From NCBI GenBank assembly GCA_030828175.1, contig JAURDB010000010.1:1-35824 (forward strand): a stretch of DNA of 35,824 bases. The letters are read 5' to 3'. The stretch's first letter is position 1. Each line of letters starts with the position of its first letter. The notes under the pieces were generated by a model. That model made no database searches and had not been told where the DNA came from. It worked only from the letters and a program-made list of their open reading frames with translations. Origin of the DNA: Flavobacteriales bacterium. GTDB lineage: Bacteria > Bacteroidota > Bacteroidia > Flavobacteriales_D > Sanyastnellaceae. A program made the position numbers and the translations under genes. Positions 32,109-35,824 of this stretch are shown here, piece after piece.

Positions 32109-32116
32109 GCAAAATA
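32109..32116 (-). promoter_or_regulatory. -7-like element before the rhomboid GTG start
   Basis: TATTTTGC on the minus strand, four bases before GTG 32104; identical to the box and spacing before ATG 23870. Confidence 0.45.
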
Positions 32117-32134
32117 GGCCTTGATTGGCGGAGG

Positions 32135-32142
32135 TACTTTGC
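32135..32142 (+). promoter_or_regulatory. -7-like element of the SirB1-like gene
   Basis: TACTTTGC lies 15 bases before ATG 32158 and 19 bases from the divergent rhomboid box. Near match to TAnnTTTG. Confidence 0.4.
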
Positions 32143-32157
32143 CGCAACGAACCTGAA

Positions 32158-33072
32158 ATGACAATGAGTGTTGCTGAGCTACATGCGTTGATTTCGCTGT
32201 TGGAGGACCCGGATGAGGGAATCTACAGCACGGTAAGGCAGGAATTGGAACAAATCGGAGAGGCTGCTTTGTCGCCTCTGCGGCAGGCCCTGGAGCAAGA
32301 AGGGCACGGCGTGATTTTCCTCAACCGAGCCAAGGCCTTGATCGATCATCTGGGAACCGATGAAGTTCGGGGCGGATTTGCGGAATGGACGGGCTCCGAT
32401 GATCACCTGGTGGGCCAGGCCCTGCTGCTTTTGGATCGCTATGTGGATCCTGCTCGCTCTGCAGAAGGACTCAAGGAGTCATTGCAGCGAATCCGGCAGG
32501 ACATTTGGTTGGAACTCAATGACGACATGACGGCATTGGAGCAAGTCAAGGTGGTCAACCGCATTTTCTTTGAGCACCACGGTTTCTCAGGAACCCGCGG
32601 GGGAGCTGCAAAACCAGCCGATGCACTGCCCCGTGAAGTCTTGGCGTCCAAAAAGGGCAATTCGTTGGCCTTGGGTGCGCTCTATCTCGCCATGGCGCAG
32701 GAATTGGGGTTGCCCATTCACGGGGTCAACCTTCCCAATCACTTCATTCTGGCTTATTGTGACGGGGGACACCTCGGGGAGTTCAGCCAGGATGGTGGTC
32801 CGGGAGGCATCCTGTTCTACATCAATCCTTACAACAAAGGCGGCATCATCCATCCGGATGAGGTCAACGCCTTCCTGGGGCATTTGGACCTGCCCGTGGA
32901 CCAGCAGAACTGTGGACCTTGCCATCCCGTGGACGTGGTCCGCAGGTTGATCGGCAACCTCGCGTATGCCTTTGAGCGCCAAGAGGAATTGGAAAAAGCA
33001 GAGCGGATGCGAGAACTCCTCTTCTTTGTGGAAGGATGTTCAGCCCCTCAACGCACCGAGCGTGCGGAATAG
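32158..33072 (+). CDS. SirB1/transglutaminase-like family protein
   Basis: 304 residues from ATG 32158. The N-terminal half is helical, HEAT-like (ISLLEDPDEGIYSTVRQELEQIG). The transglutaminase-like core is at about 120-215: VNRIFFEHHGFSG, ASKKGNSLALGALYLAMAQELGLPIHGVNLPNHFILAY, followed by GILFYINPYNKGGII. In SirB1 proteins this GNxx segment replaces the transglutaminase Cys motif; here Ser-Leu-Ala-Leu follows Asn and no Cys is present, so classical protease or cross-linking chemistry is unlikely. The His in NHFILAY is kept. The role of the family is unknown in this phylum. The gene overlaps the sugar transferase gene tail to tail by 33 bases. The longer in-frame TTG start at 32125 is before the -7 box. 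Confidence 0.82.
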   Translation: MTMSVAELHALISLLEDPDEGIYSTVRQELEQIGEAALSPLRQALEQEGHGVIFLNRAKALIDHLGTDEVRGGFAEWTGSDDHLVGQALLLLDRYVDPARSAEGLKESLQRIRQDIWLELNDDMTALEQVKVVNRIFFEHHGFSGTRGGAAKPADALPREVLASKKGNSLALGALYLAMAQELGLPIHGVNLPNHFILAYCDGGHLGEFSQDGGPGGILFYINPYNKGGIIHPDEVNAFLGHLDLPVDQQNCGPCHPVDVVRRLIGNLAYAFERQEELEKAERMRELLFFVEGCSAPQRTERAE

Positions 33073-33627
33073 AAGCCGGATGTCTCCCGCCAGGGTTCGC
33101 TCCTGGGCGTAGCGGGCTTGCATGGCCAGTTTCTCAGGCAGGATTTCATCCCGGTAGCAGGAGTCGGCATCCTTTGCGTTGGCCAGTCTTTCGCCTTCAT
33201 CCTTGAAGGCCAAAGCGTCCGGGCCTGTAATTCCCGGTCGAACGGACAGTGCAGCTTGCCAATTCGCGTGATGCATGTCCACATATTCCGGGACTTCCGG
33301 TCGGGGACCCACCATGCTCATGTCCCCCCGAAGTACGTTCCACAACTGGGGCCACTCATCGATTCGATACCGGCGAAGAATGGCACCGAAGGGGGAGATG
33401 CGGGCATCGCTTTCTCCCTGGGTGATCCGTCCATCGCCGGGCCGAGGGGGGCGCATGGTACGGAATTTCAAAATATCGAAGGGTACACCATGGCGTCCCA
33501 TTCGCTGCTGACGGAACAGAATGCCTCGGCCTTGTGTGGTCCTCATTGCCAGTGCAATAAAGAGCATAGGCAGCGCCAAAATCCACAAGAGGACGATGGC
33601 CAGCAGCACATCAAATGCTCGTTTCAT
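33040..33627 (-). CDS. Bacterial sugar transferase (PglC-like undecaprenyl-phosphate phosphosugar transferase)
   Basis: 195 residues. One N-terminal hydrophobic re-entrant helix (DVLLAIVLLWILALPMLFIAL) is followed by the catalytic core: RQQRMGRHGVPFDILKFRTM, RRYRIDEWPQLWNVLRGDMSMVGPRPE with the catalytic Asp-Glu pair (DE), and YVDMHHANW with RPGITGPDAL. It lacks the extra N-terminal spans and CoA-binding-like domain of WbaP-type enzymes, so it matches the small monotopic PglC class. It transfers a phosphosugar from a nucleotide sugar to undecaprenyl phosphate, starting glycan assembly. Its ATG overlaps the stop of the DegT aminotransferase gene, suggesting that this enzyme's amino-sugar product is its donor. 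Confidence 0.92.
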   Translation of the reverse strand: MKRAFDVLLAIVLLWILALPMLFIALAMRTTQGRGILFRQQRMGRHGVPFDILKFRTMRPPRPGDGRITQGESDARISPFGAILRRYRIDEWPQLWNVLRGDMSMVGPRPEVPEYVDMHHANWQAALSVRPGITGPDALAFKDEGERLANAKDADSCYRDEILPEKLAMQARYAQERTLAGDIRLLFRTLGALRG

Positions 33628-34901
33628 GATGTACGGCTCACAGGCAATTGAGACCCGATTTCTGCGATGGCATGGCAGACACGTTGAACGTCCGAAAGGG
33701 ACATGTGGCGGTGGATGGGCAAACTGATGGCCCGCAGGAAGGCCTGGTGGGATTCTGGATAATCCACGACATCAAACCCCCTTTCGGCATAAGCAGTCAG
33801 CAAGGGAATCGGCGGAAAGTGGACATTGGTGGCAATGCCCCGTTCAGCGAGTTCAGCCATGATGTCATCGCGGAAAGGCATCCACTCTTCCGACAATTGG
33901 ATGGGGTAGAGGTGGTCAGCACTTTTGCGCTGCAAATCGTTCCTGAAGGGCAGGGTGATGGCCGAGACTTGGCTCAAGCCCGCGTCGTAGGCATCTGCCA
34001 GGGAGCGCCGGTGTTGGAGGTCTTCGGCATACCGGGACAGGGCCACTCTGCCCATGGCCGCTTGGATGTCGGTCATGTTGCATTTGAAGCCCGGTGAAGT
34101 AACGTCGTATTGCCAAGCTCCCCGGCCGGAAGCCCGGAATTTGGCATCGGCATCCTTCGTCTGACCGTGAAGACAAAGCGATTTCAATTGCTTTTTCACT
34201 GCATCCGCTGAGAATGAATCCGGCAGTGAGATTCCTGCAGCACCTCCCTCTGCGGTCGTGAGATTTTTGACGGCGTGGAACGAAAACAGCGTGATGTCGG
34301 CCTGATGGCCCAAGGCCTTTCCTTCTATTTCGGCTCCCAGCGAGTGGGCGGAGTCAGCCAACAGCAAAGGGCGGCCCAAAGCCGATTGTTCAGGGTGGTT
34401 GGCTACAAATCCATTTTGCTTCGACCAAGCTTCCAATCTCGATTTCCATTGGGAGTGGTGAACGGGCCAACCACCTATGTCAACGGGCATGATCACCTTG
34501 GTCCGGCTGGACAGGCGGGACGCGACCTGGTCCCAGGTGACATTCAGACCGTCGGATTTTTCTCCAGGAGGGAGATCCAGAAGAACCGGGGTGGCGCCGC
34601 GATGGAGCACCACATTGGCCGTTGCGCAGTATGTGTAAGCGGGTAGGATCACCTCGTCCCCAGGTCCTACACCGAACCAGTCCAGCACCACACCGGCCAA
34701 GCCGGTCCAGGACCCACCGCAAACGACTTGATCCGCACCGGTATAGGCCGCCAATTCCTCTTCAAAGGCTGAGGTTTCAGGCCCTGTTGTGATCCATCCC
34801 GAGCGCAGAACGCGTTCCACGGCGGCAATGGTAGCCTCATCAATGTATGGCGGGGCGAAACCAATTGGAGGTGCTGCAGAGCGAGGTTGATCAAGGGTCA
34901 T
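33624..34901 (-). CDS. DegT/DnrJ/EryC1/StrS family sugar aminotransferase
   Basis: 425 residues from ATG 34901. PLP-dependent fold I: VLRSGWITTGPETSAFEEELAAYTGA, GDEVILPAYTYCATANVVLHRGATPVLLD, VIMPVDIGG, LLADSAHSLGAE, and the PLP Lys in LFSFHAVKNLTTAEGG. The C-terminus has IATNVHFPPIPLL. It transaminates a keto-sugar nucleotide, for example UDP-4-keto-6-deoxy-GlcNAc in bacillosamine-type synthesis. It forms a two-gene unit with the PglC-like transferase (ATGA overlap). About 50 residues longer than the usual 370-390, with an insertion around residue 150-170 (WPVHHSQWKSRLEAWSKQ). Confidence 0.92.
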   Translation of the reverse strand: MTLDQPRSAAPPIGFAPPYIDEATIAAVERVLRSGWITTGPETSAFEEELAAYTGADQVVCGGSWTGLAGVVLDWFGVGPGDEVILPAYTYCATANVVLHRGATPVLLDLPPGEKSDGLNVTWDQVASRLSSRTKVIMPVDIGGWPVHHSQWKSRLEAWSKQNGFVANHPEQSALGRPLLLADSAHSLGAEIEGKALGHQADITLFSFHAVKNLTTAEGGAAGISLPDSFSADAVKKQLKSLCLHGQTKDADAKFRASGRGAWQYDVTSPGFKCNMTDIQAAMGRVALSRYAEDLQHRRSLADAYDAGLSQVSAITLPFRNDLQRKSADHLYPIQLSEEWMPFRDDIMAELAERGIATNVHFPPIPLLTAYAERGFDVVDYPESHQAFLRAISLPIHRHMSLSDVQRVCHAIAEIGSQLPVSRTS

Positions 34902-34905
34902 GGGT

Positions 34906-34916
34906 GCGAAATTCGC
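34906..34916. promoter_or_regulatory. Overlapping divergent -7-like elements in a near-palindrome
   Basis: GCGAAATTCGC is palindromic except for its centre base. Read leftward it gives GAATTTCG (34907-34914), five bases before ATG 34901; read rightward GAAATTCG (34908-34915), 24 bases before ATG 34940. Both equal TAnnTTCG with T changed to G. It could be a shared divergent promoter or an operator. Confidence 0.35.
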
Positions 34917-34939
34917 CCAAGGAGGGCAAATCCCATCCG

Positions 34940-35206
34940 ATGGAATTACTTTCACGGCTGAAAGCATCCGCCATGTGGCTTGAAAAGGACAATCGATTGA
35001 CCAGGGAATTCCGGTTCAAGGATTTTCAGGAGGCATTCACCTTCATGACCCGGGTTGCCTTCTTGGCAGAGCAAAAGGGCCATCACCCTGCGTTTCACAA
35101 CGAATACAGTTATGTGCGGATTGAGTTGCATACGCACGATGCAGGACGTGTGGTTACCGATCGCGATCGAGAGTTGGCCGAGGCCATTGATGGCTTGTTG
35201 CAATAA
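34940..35206 (+). CDS. Pterin-4a-carbinolamine dehydratase
   Basis: 88 residues from ATG 34940. The family signature is clear: FQEAFTFMTRVAFLAEQKGHHPAFHNEYSYV, with the catalytic HHP motif, then LHTHDAGRVVTDRD and a C-terminal helix. It dehydrates 4a-hydroxytetrahydrobiopterin formed by aromatic amino acid hydroxylases; bacterial members also stabilise related pterin cofactors. The aromatic residue after HHP-x is Phe rather than the usual Trp. No hydroxylase is in the window. The in-frame extension to 34847 overlaps the DegT gene and lacks family similarity. Confidence 0.9.
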   Translation: MELLSRLKASAMWLEKDNRLTREFRFKDFQEAFTFMTRVAFLAEQKGHHPAFHNEYSYVRIELHTHDAGRVVTDRDRELAEAIDGLLQ

Positions 35207-35254
35207 AGCCGAGATCGTGCTCCTGATGGTGTGCCGCAAAAGGAATCACCACAC

Positions 35255-35288
35255 ATGAAAAAGGCCTCCATTTGGAGGCCTTTTTCAT
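35255..35288. terminator. Bidirectional intrinsic terminator
   Basis: A perfect 15-bp stem (35255-35269 with 35274-35288) around loop ATTT. The core AAAAAGGCCTCC pairs with GGAGGCCTTTTT, giving a GC stem with A and T tracts on both strands. It separates the convergent dehydratase and DUF1573 genes and can stop transcription from both sides. Confidence 0.9.
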
Positions 35289-35306
35289 CGTGCTGTACAG
35301 CCGGTA

Positions 35307-35824
35307 TCACATGCCGGCGCCCTCCGCAGGAGCGGGAGTCACGTTGGCCGAAATGGTGATCCGGGTCTGCTCCGGCACCGTATTGGCGTTGATTGTGACC
35401 GTCTTGGTTTGCTTGTTCTTCTTTCCTTTGGAATTGAACTTCACTTCGATTTCACCCTCTTCTCCGGGAGCGATGGGCTCCTTTGGGCACTGGGGAACCG
35501 TGCAGCCGCATGAACCCTTGCAGCGGTCGATGATCAGCGGGTTGTCGCCCGTGTTCGTGAACTTGAAGACATGCGTGACGGCATCCCCTTCATCAATGGT
35601 GCCGAAATCCCAGGCATTTTCAGCAAAAGTGATGGAGGTAGTGGGGCCAGCAGGTTCCGGGGTTGCAGGAGCTTCGGCAGCATCACGCGCGGCATCCATA
35701 TTGTTCTCCGCAGTTGCGGCTGGAGTCTCGGTGGAAGTCGCACTGGCTGCGCCTTCGTCTGTTCCGCTCTCACTGGAACAAGCGATGAGAAACAGGGGGA
35801 TGGCCAACAGGGCCAAGTGGCGGT
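35307..35824 (-). CDS. DUF1573 lipoprotein (start just outside the window)
   Basis: At least 172 residues; the frame stays open to the right edge, so only the first few residues are probably missing. A lipoprotein signal ends LFLIAC. A long Ala/Glu/Pro-rich linker (about 45 residues) precedes the DUF1573 domain: FAENAWDFGTIDEGDAVTHVFKFTNTGDNPLIIDRCKGSCGCTVPQCPKEPIAPGEEGEIEVKFNSKGK, split here by sense into the FGTI start, the CxGSCGCTVPQ Cys-rich loop and the Lys-rich strand. DUF1573 proteins are small Ig-like periplasmic or surface lipoproteins common in this phylum; their role is not established. A TTG at 35816 could serve as a start but upstream codons remain open. Confidence 0.85.
   Translation of the reverse strand, partial: RHLALLAIPLFLIACSSESGTDEGAASATSTETPAATAENNMDAARDAAEAPATPEPAGPTTSITFAENAWDFGTIDEGDAVTHVFKFTNTGDNPLIIDRCKGSCGCTVPQCPKEPIAPGEEGEIEVKFNSKGKKNKQTKTVTINANTVPEQTRITISANVTPAPAEGAGM

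Noticed and set aside
1-35824. tRNA, rRNA, CRISPR arrays, insertion sequences, prophage or defence genes
   Set aside because: None was found by eye on either strand; no repeat arrays, transposase motifs or tRNA-like T-loop signatures were noticed.

Overview
This window is a GC-rich, gene-dense chromosomal segment from a member of the Bacteroidota. The lineage call rests on several independent signs: a type B type-9-secretion C-terminal domain (gene at 23870), a TonB receptor with an N-terminal carboxypeptidase-regulatory-like domain, a DUF5916 outer-surface protein, BshC for bacillithiol, promoters of the Bacteroidota TAnnTTTG kind, and near absence of Shine-Dalgarno sequences. The high GC is unlike classical Flavobacteriaceae. 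The CPD-photolyase-type gene suggests exposure to light, but I cannot name a genus. No rRNA, tRNA, CRISPR array, insertion sequence, phage or plasmid gene was seen, and no stretch above 300 bases lacks a gene.

Layout. 1-9.7 kb: division and envelope genes (zapA, a coiled-coil partner, an M23 peptidase, a DUF5916 protein, mltG with a GNAT acetyltransferase, a Wza-like export lipoprotein, rfbC, an SLT-type lytic transglycosylase). 8.5-12.1 kb: a leftward group (TIGR01777 epimerase, photolyase, CaiB-type CoA transferase). 12.2-18.6 kb: a secreted choice-of-anchor B protein with MopE and dockerin-like calcium modules, an ABC exporter and a TonB receptor. 18.6-21.3 kb: an orphan family-5 solute-binding lipoprotein followed by an ACMSD-type amidohydrolase. 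21.4-23.7 kb: an ECF sigma factor, a single-span protein and an envelope protein, probably one regulatory operon. 23.9-26.6 kb: a T9SS cargo protein and bshC. 26.6-29.5 kb: a HAD protein, ruvX, dapD and a GT9 glycosyltransferase. 29.5-35.8 kb: a small secreted protein, dnaN, a rhomboid protease, a SirB1-like protein, a sugar transferase with a DegT aminotransferase, a pterin dehydratase and a DUF1573 lipoprotein.

Two window-wide patterns stand out. First, about ten genes have a TAnnTT-type -7 element placed exactly four bases before the start codon, which predicts leaderless mRNAs; this also fixes several starts, including a GTG start for the rhomboid gene. Second, seven of eight convergent gene pairs abut or overlap tail to tail, leaving no room for intergenic terminators; the eighth has a perfect 15-bp bidirectional terminator. 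The one clearly leadered gene, the HAD gene at 26652, has a 9-bp hairpin whose 3' arm contains the start codon. These are readings by eye; no search or folding program was run.
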